This document shows, piece by piece, positions 1 through 5,857 of a stretch of DNA of 7,923 bases. The notes beneath the pieces are model-generated. The model saw nothing but the letters and a program-made list of their open reading frames with translations. It ran no database searches and was not told where the DNA came from. How positions within the stretch are numbered: position 1 is the first letter of the stretch; every line of letters starts with the position of its first letter. Source of the DNA: Pseudomonadota bacterium (GTDB lineage Bacteria; Pseudomonadota; Alphaproteobacteria; Rhizobiales; Xanthobacteraceae); NCBI GenBank assembly GCA_023414975.1, contig JAEZMI010000072.1, forward strand, positions 1-7,923, in the 5' to 3' direction. The translations under genes were made by a program, and so were the position numbers.

Positions 1-5
1 AATCT

Positions 6-40
6 GGCCGATCCGGCCGTGCGGCGCACGCCTGTGCGCC
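6..40. repeat. Two adjacent GC-rich hairpins at the left edge
   Basis: GGCCG (6-10) pairs with CGGCC (14-18) around ATC. GGCGCAC (23-29) pairs with GTGCGCC (34-40) around GCCT, a perfect 7-bp stem. Neither is followed by a T-run on the plus strand, so a classical intrinsic terminator is not supported. They could still be the 3' end of a transcript from a gene lying left of the window. Confidence 0.4.
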
Positions 41-116
41 CTGCCCGGTTCCGGCCCGCCCGCGCCCTCGCCGGCGCCCTCCCCCGCGCCACCGTCATCG
101 ACGTGACATTTTTACA

Positions 117-130
117 GCCGCCCCGGCGGC
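117..130. repeat. Perfect dyad in fabA leader
   Basis: GCCGCC (117-122) and GGCGGC (125-130) are perfect inverted repeats around CC. They lie directly downstream of the AT-rich patch at 104-116. As RNA this would form a short, very stable hairpin if transcription starts upstream of it. Its function is unknown; it may be chance in this base composition. Confidence 0.35.
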
Positions 131-267
131 CCTCCCGGCTTTGAGCCCGCTCCCCCCTGTGTTAGGAAGCGCCAGAAATCGGCTCGGGCCGCAGCGCGGG
201 CCGGGCCTTGAGTGTCGGCGGCGGGGCGTTCAGCCCGGTCGCTCAACGGTTAGAAGAAACAGTGGGT

Positions 268-786
268 ATGACGGGGACGATGACCGGGCGGCAGACGAGT
301 TTCACTTACGAGGACCTGCTCGCATGCGGGCGCGGCGAGCTTTTCGGGCCGGGCAATGCCCAGCTTCCCGCCCCGCCCATGCTGATGTTCGACCGCATCA
401 CCGAGATTTCCGAGGATGGCGGGCCGAACGGCAAGGGCCATGTCCGCGCCGAACTCGACATCAAGCCGGACCTCTGGTTCTTCGGCTGCCACTTCATCGG
501 CGATCCGGTCATGCCGGGCTGCCTCGGCCTGGACGCGCTCTGGCAGCTCGTCGGCTTCCATCTCGGCTGGCTCGGGGCGCCGGGCCGCGGCCGGGCGCTG
601 GGCGCGGGCGAGATCAAGTTCTCCGGCCAGGTTCTGCCCACCGTCAGGAAGGTGGTCTATGGAATCGACTTCAAGCGCGTGATGCGCTCCAAGCTCGTGC
701 TCGGCATCGCCGATGGCTGGCTTGAGGCCGACGGCGAAGTGATCTATCGGGCCGCGGATCTGAAGGTCGGCCTGTTCCAGTCCTGA
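268..786 (+). CDS. fabA: 3-hydroxydecanoyl-ACP dehydratase/isomerase FabA
   Basis: FabA is a cytosolic hotdog-fold homodimer. It dehydrates 3-hydroxydecanoyl-ACP and isomerises trans-2- to cis-3-decenoyl-ACP, the committed step of anaerobic unsaturated fatty acid synthesis. The block CHFIGDPVMPGCLGLDALWQ carries the catalytic His (residue 75) and Asp (residue 89), matching E. coli His70/Asp84. The N-terminal block LLACGRGELFGPGNAQLP and the C-terminal DLKVGLF are also FabA-like. From ATG 268 the protein has 172 residues, the same as E. coli FabA. A second in-frame ATG at 280 gives 168 residues (MTGRQTSFTYE), resembles rhizobial N termini and places the catalytic pair at 71/85. Neither start has a strong Shine-Dalgarno: GAAGAAAC lies before 268, and GGGGA just before 280. 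A TTG at 208 would add an unrelated Gly-rich extension. fabB follows after 187 bp. Confidence 0.96.
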   Translation: MTGTMTGRQTSFTYEDLLACGRGELFGPGNAQLPAPPMLMFDRITEISEDGGPNGKGHVRAELDIKPDLWFFGCHFIGDPVMPGCLGLDALWQLVGFHLGWLGAPGRGRALGAGEIKFSGQVLPTVRKVVYGIDFKRVMRSKLVLGIADGWLEADGEVIYRAADLKVGLFQS

Positions 787-973
787 CCTGTGATCCGCCC
801 TCGGTGGCGCGCTCGCGCGGGGCGGTTGCGCCGCGTGCCGGCCGCCGCTCCTCTTGCGCGGCGCCCGGTGGGGCGCCATCTCGCCTGCCGTGGTGCCGCC
901 TCCGGCGCTTCCATGTGCACCGTGCGTTTCCATCGTGCGTCGTCACGTGCCTGTTCTGAAGGAAAGGAAGCCT
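787..973 (+). other. fabA-fabB intergenic region with hairpin and short repeats
   Basis: This gap is long for two genes of one operon. It contains a perfect 7-bp hairpin, GGCGCCC (860-866) and GGGCGCC (871-877) with loop GGTG, with no T-run after it. It also contains an imperfect direct repeat: TTCCAT at 909-914 and 928-933, with CGTGCGT at 921-927 and 934-940. A CACGTG palindrome lies at 944-949. A good Shine-Dalgarno stretch, GGAAAGGAAG (961-970), sits just before the fabB ATG. No open frame here looks like a real gene, and I see no clear promoter. Confidence 0.5.
961..970 (+). promoter_or_regulatory. fabB ribosome binding site
   Basis: GGAAAGGAAG is purine-rich, with AGGA ending five bases before ATG 974. 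It fixes the fabB start there rather than at upstream in-frame codons, which would add residues with no family match. Confidence 0.75.
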
Positions 974-2194
974 ATGCGCCGCGTCGTCGTCACCGGAATG
1001 GGCATCGTCTCGTCGATCGGCAATTCCACGCAGGAAGTGCTGGCCTCGCTGCGCGAGGGCAAGAGCGGCATCAGCCGCAGCGAAAGCTATGCCGAGCTCG
1101 GCTTCCGCAGCCAGGTTCACGGCGCCCCGCAGCTTGACGCCAGCGCCATCGTGGACCGGCGCGCCATGCGCTTCCACGGCGGCGGCACCGCCTGGAACCA
1201 TGTCGCCATGGAACAGGCGATCCGCGACGCGGGCCTGGAAGAGAACGAGATTTCCAACGAGCGCACGGGCCTCGTCATGGGCTCGGGCGGCTCCTCCACC
1301 CGCACCATCGTCGAAGCCGCCGACATCACCCGCAAGAATGCGAGCCCCAAGCGCGTCGGCCCCTTCGCGGTACCGAAGGCCATGGGCTCCACCGCCTCGG
1401 CGACGCTGTCGACCTGGTTCAAGATCAAGGGCGCGAGCTATTCCATCTCGGCGGCCTGCGCGACCACCAACATCTGCATCGGCAACGCCGCCGAGCAGAT
1501 CCAGTACGGCAAGCAGGACATCATGTTCGCCGGCGGCTGCGAGGATCTCGACTGGACCCTCTCCTGCCTGTTCGACGCGATGGGCGCGATGTCCTCCGAT
1601 TACAATGACCGCCCCGCCGTCGCCTCCCGCCCCTATGACAAGAACCGCGACGGCTTCGTCATCTCCGGCGGCGCCGGCGTGCTGGTGCTGGAAGAGCTGG
1701 AGCACGCCAAGGCCCGCGGCGCGCGCATCTATGCCGAGATCGCCGGCTACGGCGCCTCCTCGGACGGCGCCGACATGGTCGCCCCCTCCGGCGAGGGCGC
1801 GACCCGCGCCATGCGCCTCGCGCTGAAGGACGTGAAGGGCGGGATCGACTACATCAACCCGCACGCCACCTCCACGCCGATCGGCGATCTCAAGGAGATC
1901 GAGGCGATCCGCGCGGTGTTCGGCGACGCATGCCCGCCCATCTCCGCCACCAAGTCGCTGACCGGCCATTCCCAGGGCGCGACCGGCGTGCATGAGGCGA
2001 TCTACTCCATCCTGATGATGCAGAACGGCTTCATCTCCGCGAGCGCCCATATCGACGAGCTCGACCCGGACTTCGCGGACATGCCGATCGTGCGCGAGCG
2101 CGTCGACAATGCGCGCCTTGGCCGTGTGCTCTCCAACGGTTTCGGCTTCGGCGGCACCAATGCGGTGCTGGTCCTCCAGCATCCGGATGCGTGA
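974..2194 (+). CDS. fabB: Beta-ketoacyl-ACP synthase I FabB
   Basis: FabB is a cytosolic thiolase-fold condensing enzyme. It joins malonyl-ACP to acyl-ACP and is specifically needed to elongate the cis-3-decenoyl-ACP made by FabA. The protein has 406 residues, equal to E. coli FabB. The start MRRVVVTGMGIVS is the usual KAS N terminus. The catalytic Cys162 lies in SISAACATT. His298 is in NPHATSTP, and Lys327/His332 are in TKSLTGHSQG, completing the Cys-His-His triad. The glycine-rich end GFGFGGTNAVLVL (residues 389-401) is also standard. Gln/Glu-rich details and adjacency to fabA favour FabB over FabF. The Ala after His298 replaces the more usual Gly of HGTSTP. fabI begins 34 bp downstream, consistent with co-transcription. 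Confidence 0.97.
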   Translation: MRRVVVTGMGIVSSIGNSTQEVLASLREGKSGISRSESYAELGFRSQVHGAPQLDASAIVDRRAMRFHGGGTAWNHVAMEQAIRDAGLEENEISNERTGLVMGSGGSSTRTIVEAADITRKNASPKRVGPFAVPKAMGSTASATLSTWFKIKGASYSISAACATTNICIGNAAEQIQYGKQDIMFAGGCEDLDWTLSCLFDAMGAMSSDYNDRPAVASRPYDKNRDGFVISGGAGVLVLEELEHAKARGARIYAEIAGYGASSDGADMVAPSGEGATRAMRLALKDVKGGIDYINPHATSTPIGDLKEIEAIRAVFGDACPPISATKSLTGHSQGATGVHEAIYSILMMQNGFISASAHIDELDPDFADMPIVRERVDNARLGRVLSNGFGFGGTNAVLVLQHPDA

Positions 2195-2213
2195 CCCGGC
2201 CCTCGCGGCGGCT

Positions 2214-2220
2214 AAAGGAA
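2214..2220 (+). promoter_or_regulatory. fabI ribosome binding site
   Basis: AAAGGAA lies 8 bases before ATG 2229. It supports that start over upstream in-frame codons that overlap the end of fabB. Confidence 0.65.
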
Positions 2221-2228
2221 CAACCACA

Positions 2229-3062
2229 ATGAGCCTGATGCAGGGCAAGCGCGGCCTGATCATGGGTGTCGCGAACGACCATTCCATCGCCTGGGGCATC
2301 GCTCGTGCGCTGGCCGCGCAGGGGGCGGAGCTCGCCTTCACCTATCAGGGAGAGGCGCTCGGGCGCCGCGTCAAGCCGCTCGCCCAGGGCCTCGGCTCGG
2401 AAACGGTGCTGGCCTGCGACGTCGAGGACATCGCCTCGGTCGACGCCACCTTCGCCGCGCTCAAGGAAAAATGGGGCGGCATCGACTTTCTCGTCCACGC
2501 CATCGGCTTCTCCGACAAGAACGAGCTGAAGGGCCGCTACGCCGACACGACGCGCGCGAACTTCACCCGCACCATGGTGATTTCCTGCTTCTCCTTCACC
2601 GAGCTCGCCAAACGCGCGGCGGCGATCATGCCGAATGGCGGCTCGCTGATCACGCTGACCTATGGCGGCTCGACGCGGGTCATGCCGAACTACAATGTGA
2701 TGGGCGTCGCCAAGGCCGCGCTGGAAGCGAGCGTGCGCTACCTCGCCGCCGATTACGGCCCGCAGGGCATCCGCGTGAACGCCATCTCCGCCGGCCCGAT
2801 CCGCACGCTCGCGGGCGCCGGCATCACCGATGCGCGGCTGATGTTCAACTACCAGAAGCGCCACGCCCCGCTGCGCCGCACCGTCACCATCGACGAAGTC
2901 GGCGGCGCCGCGCTCTACCTGCTGTCCGACCTGTCGAGCGGCGTCACCGGCGAGATCCACTTCGTCGATTCCGGCTACAACATCATCTCGATGCCGCACC
3001 CCGACGCGCTGAAGGTGATCGAAGACGCCGAAACCGCCACCGGCGACGCCGCAGCCGAGTGA
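2229..3062 (+). CDS. fabI: Enoyl-ACP reductase FabI
   Basis: FabI is a cytosolic NAD(P)H-dependent short-chain-dehydrogenase-fold enzyme that reduces trans-2-enoyl-ACP, the last step of each elongation cycle. The protein has 277 residues; E. coli FabI has 262, and the excess is a polar C-terminal tail. The nucleotide-binding loop of the FabI type, GVANDHSIAWGIA, is at residues 13-25. CDVED (63-67) precedes VHAIGF (89-94). The catalytic pair Tyr155-X6-Lys162 is in NYNVMGVAK, with the second conserved tyrosine at 145. Met158 and Gly93 correspond to E. coli residues around the diazaborine/triclosan pocket (Met159, Gly93). The RVNAISAGPIRTLA block (182-195) is the substrate loop. Its position behind fabA and fabB marks it as the general reductase of this pathway. 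Alphaproteobacteria may carry further FabI paralogues elsewhere, which this window cannot show. Confidence 0.96.
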   Translation: MSLMQGKRGLIMGVANDHSIAWGIARALAAQGAELAFTYQGEALGRRVKPLAQGLGSETVLACDVEDIASVDATFAALKEKWGGIDFLVHAIGFSDKNELKGRYADTTRANFTRTMVISCFSFTELAKRAAAIMPNGGSLITLTYGGSTRVMPNYNVMGVAKAALEASVRYLAADYGPQGIRVNAISAGPIRTLAGAGITDARLMFNYQKRHAPLRRTVTIDEVGGAALYLLSDLSSGVTGEIHFVDSGYNIISMPHPDALKVIEDAETATGDAAAE

Positions 3063-3170
3063 ACGGCCGCCCGAGCGCCGTGCGGCGGCGCCGTCTCCCC
3101 CGCGTCCCGGACGCCTGAAGCGCCCGCGCAAGGCGAGCCGGGACCCGGCGGAAGAGTCTTGGGCCGCGCC
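3063..3170. other. Convergent gap between fabI and pheA
   Basis: Both flanking genes end here. Short dyads are present: GCGTC/GACGC (3102-3114) and GCCGG/CCGGC (3137-3149). No T-run follows either on any strand, so a classical bidirectional terminator is not visible. Termination may be Rho-dependent. Confidence 0.4.
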
Positions 3171-4028
3171 CTACTCCGCCGCGCTTAGCGCGATGCGGTA
3201 GGGGTGGGCGGGGTAGACGCCGAGGATGCGCAGCTCCCGCGAGAAGAAGGCGAGCTCCTCCAGCGCGAGCTTCAGCGACGGCTCGTCGGGGTGGCCGACG
3301 ACATCGGCGTAGAACTGCGTGGCGAAGAACTTGCCGTCGAGCTGGTAGGATTCCAGCTTCGTCATGTTCACGCCATTGGTCGCGAAGCCGCCCATCGCCT
3401 TGTAGAGCGCGGCCGGCACGTTGCGCACGCGGAACACGAAGGTCGTCACGGTCGGGCCCTCGCCCGCCGGCGCCCATTCGCCTTCCTTGGCGAGGATGAT
3501 GAAGCGCGTCGTGTTGTGCGCCTCGTCCTCGATATTCTCCGCGAGGATGTCGAGCCCGTAGATCTCCGCCGCGAGGCGCGAGGCGATGGCGGCCTGCGTC
3601 GGGTCGCCCGCCTCGGCGACGAGGCGGGCCGCGCCGGCCGTATCCGCGCCGACGATCGCCTTCAGGCCGAGCTTGCGGATGATGTTGCGGCACTGGCCGA
3701 GCGCCATCACATGGCTGGTGACGCTGGTGACGGTGGCGAGATTCGCCCCCTTCACCGCCATGAGCTGGTGGGACAGCGGCAGGAAGAACTCGCCGACGAT
3801 GGTCAGCCCCGAGGTCGGCATGAGGTGGTGGATGTCGGCGACGCGCCCGGCCACCGAATTCTCGATCGGGATCATGCCGAGATCGGCCTCGCCGTTCTGC
3901 AGCGCGGCGAAGGCGTCCTCGAAGGTCGCGCAGGGCACCGCCTCATGGTCGGGGAAGACCTCGCGGCACGCGATGTGCGAATTGGCGCCGGGTTCCCCCT
4001 GGAACACGACGGTTTGGCGGCGGCTCAT
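3171..4028 (-). CDS. pheA: Prephenate dehydratase PheA with C-terminal ACT domain
   Basis: This cytosolic enzyme converts prephenate to phenylpyruvate, the last committed step before phenylalanine. The protein has 285 residues and lacks the chorismate mutase domain of the E. coli P-protein, as is usual for monofunctional alphaproteobacterial forms. The catalytic domain spans about 5-182. It shows FQGEPGANSHIA (9-20), IPIENSVAG (53-61), TSHVMALGQC (104-113) and the Thr-Arg-Phe motif in NTTRFIIL (172-179). The ACT domain (about 195-282) starts VFRVRNVPAALYKA and contains NGVNMTKLESYQL (218-230), the Phe-binding region; the classical ESRP motif reads ESYQ here. The ATG overlaps the kdsB stop by four bases (ATGA), so translational coupling is likely and the start is well fixed. 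Allosteric feedback inhibition by phenylalanine is inferred from the ACT domain. Confidence 0.95.
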   Translation of the reverse strand: MSRRQTVVFQGEPGANSHIACREVFPDHEAVPCATFEDAFAALQNGEADLGMIPIENSVAGRVADIHHLMPTSGLTIVGEFFLPLSHQLMAVKGANLATVTSVTSHVMALGQCRNIIRKLGLKAIVGADTAGAARLVAEAGDPTQAAIASRLAAEIYGLDILAENIEDEAHNTTRFIILAKEGEWAPAGEGPTVTTFVFRVRNVPAALYKAMGGFATNGVNMTKLESYQLDGKFFATQFYADVVGHPDEPSLKLALEELAFFSRELRILGVYPAHPYRIALSAAE

Positions 4029-4789
4029 GATGCACGTCCCTGATTGGCGTCCTCGCGCGCGAGCATGGCGCGGGCGCGGACGAGATCTTCCGGCGTATCG
4101 ACGCCGAGCGGCACCGTGTCGACGATGGCGACATCGATCCGCATCCCCGCCTCCAGCGCGCGCAGCTGTTCCAGCTTCTCGCGGCTCTCCAGCGGCGAGG
4201 GCGGCAGGGCGACGAAGCGCTCCAGCGCGGCGCGCCGGTAGGCGTAGAGGCCGATATGGTGGAACAGCGGGCCCTCGCCATGCGGGGCGGTGGCGCGGGT
4301 GAAATAGAGCGCGCGCAGCCGGTCCGGCGCGATCGCGCTGCCGACCACCTTCACCACATTCGGGTTGGTGCGCTCATGCGGGTCGGTGATCTCGGCGGTG
4401 AGCGTGCCGATATCCACGGCCTCGTCGTCGAGCAGGTCCACCGCCGCGCGGATCAGCGCCGGGTCGATGGTCGGCAGGTCGCCCTGCACATTGACGATGC
4501 GGCCGACGCGGCCCTCAGGGTCGACGGCACCGAGCGCCTCGAAGATTCGGTCGGAGCCCGAGGCGTGGTCGGCCCGCGTCATCACCACCTCGAATCCGGC
4601 CGCCTCGACGGCCGCGAACACCGCCCTGTCGTCGGTCGCGACCACGACGCGGCCGATGGCTGCCGCGGCGGAACGCCGCGCCACCTCGACGATCATCGGC
4701 CGCCCGCCGACATCGGCCAGCGGCTTGCCGGGCAGGCGGGTCGAGGCCATGCGGGCTGGAATGAGAATAAGTGCGTCCTTGGCGGACAT
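4025..4789 (-). CDS. kdsB: 3-deoxy-manno-octulosonate cytidylyltransferase KdsB
   Basis: KdsB activates Kdo with CTP to CMP-Kdo, the donor for the inner core of lipopolysaccharide, in the cytosol. The protein has 254 residues (E. coli KdsB has 248). Family motifs appear in order: the nucleotide loop IPARMASTRLPGKPL (10-24), ATDD (51-54), DHASGSDRI (74-82), NVQGDLP (100-106) with a metal-binding Asp, HIGLYAYR (178-185), EQLRALEAG (207-215) and VDTPEDL (230-236). The start at 4789 places ILIPARM at the normal distance from the N terminus. The Shine-Dalgarno is weak (GAAGG, about 7 bases upstream). A good promoter lies about 75 bp upstream at 4864-4891. pheA follows with an ATGA overlap; Kdo and phenylalanine synthesis are unrelated pathways, so this is likely an operon of convenience. 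Confidence 0.96.
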   Translation of the reverse strand: MSAKDALILIPARMASTRLPGKPLADVGGRPMIVEVARRSAAAAIGRVVVATDDRAVFAAVEAAGFEVVMTRADHASGSDRIFEALGAVDPEGRVGRIVNVQGDLPTIDPALIRAAVDLLDDEAVDIGTLTAEITDPHERTNPNVVKVVGSAIAPDRLRALYFTRATAPHGEGPLFHHIGLYAYRRAALERFVALPPSPLESREKLEQLRALEAGMRIDVAIVDTVPLGVDTPEDLVRARAMLAREDANQGRAS

Positions 4790-4863
4790 GGCGGGACCTT
4801 CACGCGCGAAACAGGCGGCTCCCGACCCCGCCCCTCGTGGCGAAACGTAGCAACCGCGGCGCG

Positions 4864-4891
4864 CTTATACGGGTTGCACGCCCACCGTCAA
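4864..4891 (-). promoter_or_regulatory. Predicted sigma70-type promoter of kdsB-pheA
   Basis: On the minus strand, TTGACG (4891-4886) and TATAAG (4869-4864) are separated by 16 bases. Both hexamers are five of six matches to the housekeeping consensus, unusual in DNA this GC-rich. Transcription would start near 4857, giving a leader of about 67 bases before kdsB. This is the clearest promoter in the window. Confidence 0.65.
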
Positions 4892-4913
4892 AATGATTAG
4901 TTCCGCCGCGGCA

Positions 4914-4943
4914 TTGGCGGCTGTTTCAGACGGCTGCTAAACT
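4914..4943 (+). promoter_or_regulatory. Possible promoter of the cytochrome gene
   Basis: TTGGCG (4914-4919) is followed after 17-18 bases by CTAAAC/TAAACT (4937-4943). The match to consensus is moderate. Its position is right for the divergent gene, and the predicted start near 4950 leaves a leader of about 57 bases. It is weaker than the opposing kdsB promoter, and the two do not overlap. Confidence 0.35.
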
Positions 4944-4956
4944 GCGCGCGGGGTGT

Positions 4957-4978
4957 GGCGAACCTTCGGGAAGGTGCC
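4957..4978 (+). repeat. Hairpin in the cytochrome gene leader
   Basis: ACCTTC (4962-4967) and GAAGGT (4970-4975) form a perfect 14-base dyad. Flanking GGC (4957-4959) and GCC (4976-4978) can extend the stem past a two-base bulge. It sits between the predicted promoter and the AGGGAG Shine-Dalgarno at 4990-4995, so it could act as a DNA operator or as an RNA stem near the ribosome site. Confidence 0.4.
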
Positions 4979-5006
4979 GCGCCGGGTTTAGGGAGCGAAT
5001 GTTTCA

Positions 5007-5663
5007 ATGGACAGCTTCGAGCTGAACAAAATTGCTGGAGCCGTCCTCGGCGTGCTGACCTTTACGCTGGGGCTGAACGTTTTCTCCGACATCTTGTTCT
5101 CCAGCCACGCGCCGGAGAAGCCGGGCTACGAGATCGCTGTCCAGGAAGCCGCGCCGGGCGAGGCCCAGGCGGCGGCGACGCCGTCCGTGCCGCTGCCGGA
5201 ACTGCTCGCCGCGGCCAATGCCGAGAAGGGCGCCGCCCAGGCCAAGAAGTGCGCCGCCTGCCACAACTTCGTCGAAGGCGCCGGCGCCAAGGTGGGCCCG
5301 GACCTCTACGGCATCGTCGGCCGCCCGGTCGCCAGCGCGGAAGGCTTCGCCTATTCCGCCGCCATGAAGGCGCATGGCGGCAACTGGACGTTCGAGGATC
5401 TCGACGCCTTCATCAAGAACCCGAAGGGCGACATTCCCGGCACCGCCATGGGCTTCGCCGGCATCGCCAAGGACAGCGACCGCGCCGACCTGCTGGTCTA
5501 TCTGAACACGCTCTCGCACAGCCCGCAGCCGCTGCCGCAGCCCGGCGCCTCGGCCGAACCCACGCAGACCCAGCCGGCCTCCGGCGAGGCAGGTGGCAAT
5601 ACCCCGCCGCCCGCGGGCTCCGCCGCCCCGGCCGAAGCGCCGGCAGCGCCGACCAATCCCTGA
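5007..5663 (+). CDS. cycM: Membrane-anchored class I cytochrome c, CycM-like
   Basis: The product is a 218-residue cytochrome c held in the inner membrane by an uncleaved N-terminal segment (about 9-30), with the haem domain in the periplasm. The single haem-binding motif is CAACH (82-86), and the likely axial Met148 lies in GTAMGF. KVGPDLYGIVGR (95-106) and DLLVYLNTL (161-169) are typical mitochondrial-like class I c blocks. The closest described family is CycM (c552) of Bradyrhizobium, which carries electrons from the bc1 complex to the aa3 oxidase; that role is inferred here. Residues 172-218 form a Pro/Ala/Gly-rich tail with no predicted structure. A shorter anchored Ala/Glu/Pro linker (about 46-66) joins the anchor to the haem domain. 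Start 5007 has AGGGAG upstream at 4990-4995. An out-of-frame ATG at 4999 opens only eight codons. The gene diverges from kdsB. Confidence 0.88.
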   Translation: MDSFELNKIAGAVLGVLTFTLGLNVFSDILFSSHAPEKPGYEIAVQEAAPGEAQAAATPSVPLPELLAAANAEKGAAQAKKCAACHNFVEGAGAKVGPDLYGIVGRPVASAEGFAYSAAMKAHGGNWTFEDLDAFIKNPKGDIPGTAMGFAGIAKDSDRADLLVYLNTLSHSPQPLPQPGASAEPTQTQPASGEAGGNTPPPAGSAAPAEAPAAPTNP

Positions 5664-5674
5664 TGCCGGGCGGC

Positions 5675-5707
5675 GGGCGGCACATGCCGCCCATTGCTTC
5701 GATTTTT
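5675..5707 (+). terminator. First hairpin after the cytochrome gene
   Basis: GGGCGGC (5675-5681) pairs perfectly with GCCGCCC (5686-5692) around ACAT, starting 12 bases after the stop codon. TTTTT follows at 5703-5707, but 10 bases away, so termination efficiency alone is uncertain. Confidence 0.5.
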
Positions 5708-5719
5708 CACGTTTCCGTC

Positions 5720-5757
5720 AGGCCGGCGGCGCTTCGCGCCCCGGCCTTATTCTTTTC
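5720..5757 (+). terminator. Intrinsic terminator between cytochrome gene and yejA
   Basis: AGGCCGG (5720-5726) pairs with CCGGCCT (5741-5747). Inside it, GGCGC (5728-5732) can pair with the strand at 5736-5740, leaving one bulged C. The T-rich tail TATTCTTTTC (5748-5757) follows directly. This is a good Rho-independent terminator and suggests that the cytochrome gene and yejA are separate transcription units. Confidence 0.7.
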
Positions 5758-5777
5758 ATGCCGTAACGGTCCATAAT
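5750..5777 (+). promoter_or_regulatory. Possible promoter of yejA
   Basis: CATAAT (5772-5777) is a five-of-six -10 match. The best partner 16 bases upstream is TTCTTT (5750-5755), a poor -35. The -35 region would overlap the T-tail of the preceding terminator. A leader of about 80 bases to ATG 5865 would result. Confidence 0.3.
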
Positions 5778-5850
5778 CCGCGCGAGACGGCGCGACGCGC
5801 CGGCTCTGCCCCCGTGCTGCGGCAGATGCCTGCCCGCGCCCCGTGCCTTC

Positions 5851-5857
5851 AGAAGGA
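5851..5857 (+). promoter_or_regulatory. yejA ribosome binding site
   Basis: AGAAGGA lies seven bases before ATG 5865. It supports this start over in-frame codons further upstream, whose extension would put some 57 residues before the signal peptide, and over ATG 5907, which has no comparable site. Confidence 0.75.

Larger units (their letters stand above)
1..267. other. GC-rich leader upstream of fabA, no gene supported
   Basis: I read all six frames here and none gives a credible protein. The open stretches running off the left edge are Arg-, Pro- or Gly/Ala-rich low-complexity translations typical of GC-rich noncoding DNA. The segment holds three small inverted repeats (6-18, 23-40 and 117-130) and one AT-rich patch, TGACATTTTTACA, at 104-116. 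No convincing -35/-10 pair for fabA is visible; a TTGAGC at 141-146 lacks a good partner. In many Rhizobiales the iron regulator gene irr lies next to fabA, but nothing here reads as Irr. Confidence 0.6.

Noticed and set aside
1..98. Possible start of a divergent irr-like gene running off the left edge
   Set aside because: The only minus-strand ATG frame (from 98) translates to an Arg-rich string with no resemblance to Irr or another Fur-family N terminus.
251..264. TTAGAA near the fabA start as an iron-control (Irr) half site
   Set aside because: Only one half of a possible dyad is present, so it cannot be told from chance.
671..2341. 556-residue minus-strand open frame across fabB
   Set aside because: It lies in codon register opposite fabB, is Ala/Arg/Gly-rich with no family motifs, and exists because fabB lacks TTA, CTA and TCA codons.
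4999..5025. Eight-codon open frame overlapping the cytochrome start, as a regulatory leader peptide
   Set aside because: Its ATG is only three bases from the AGGGAG site, too close for efficient initiation; the cytochrome ATG at 5007 is better placed.
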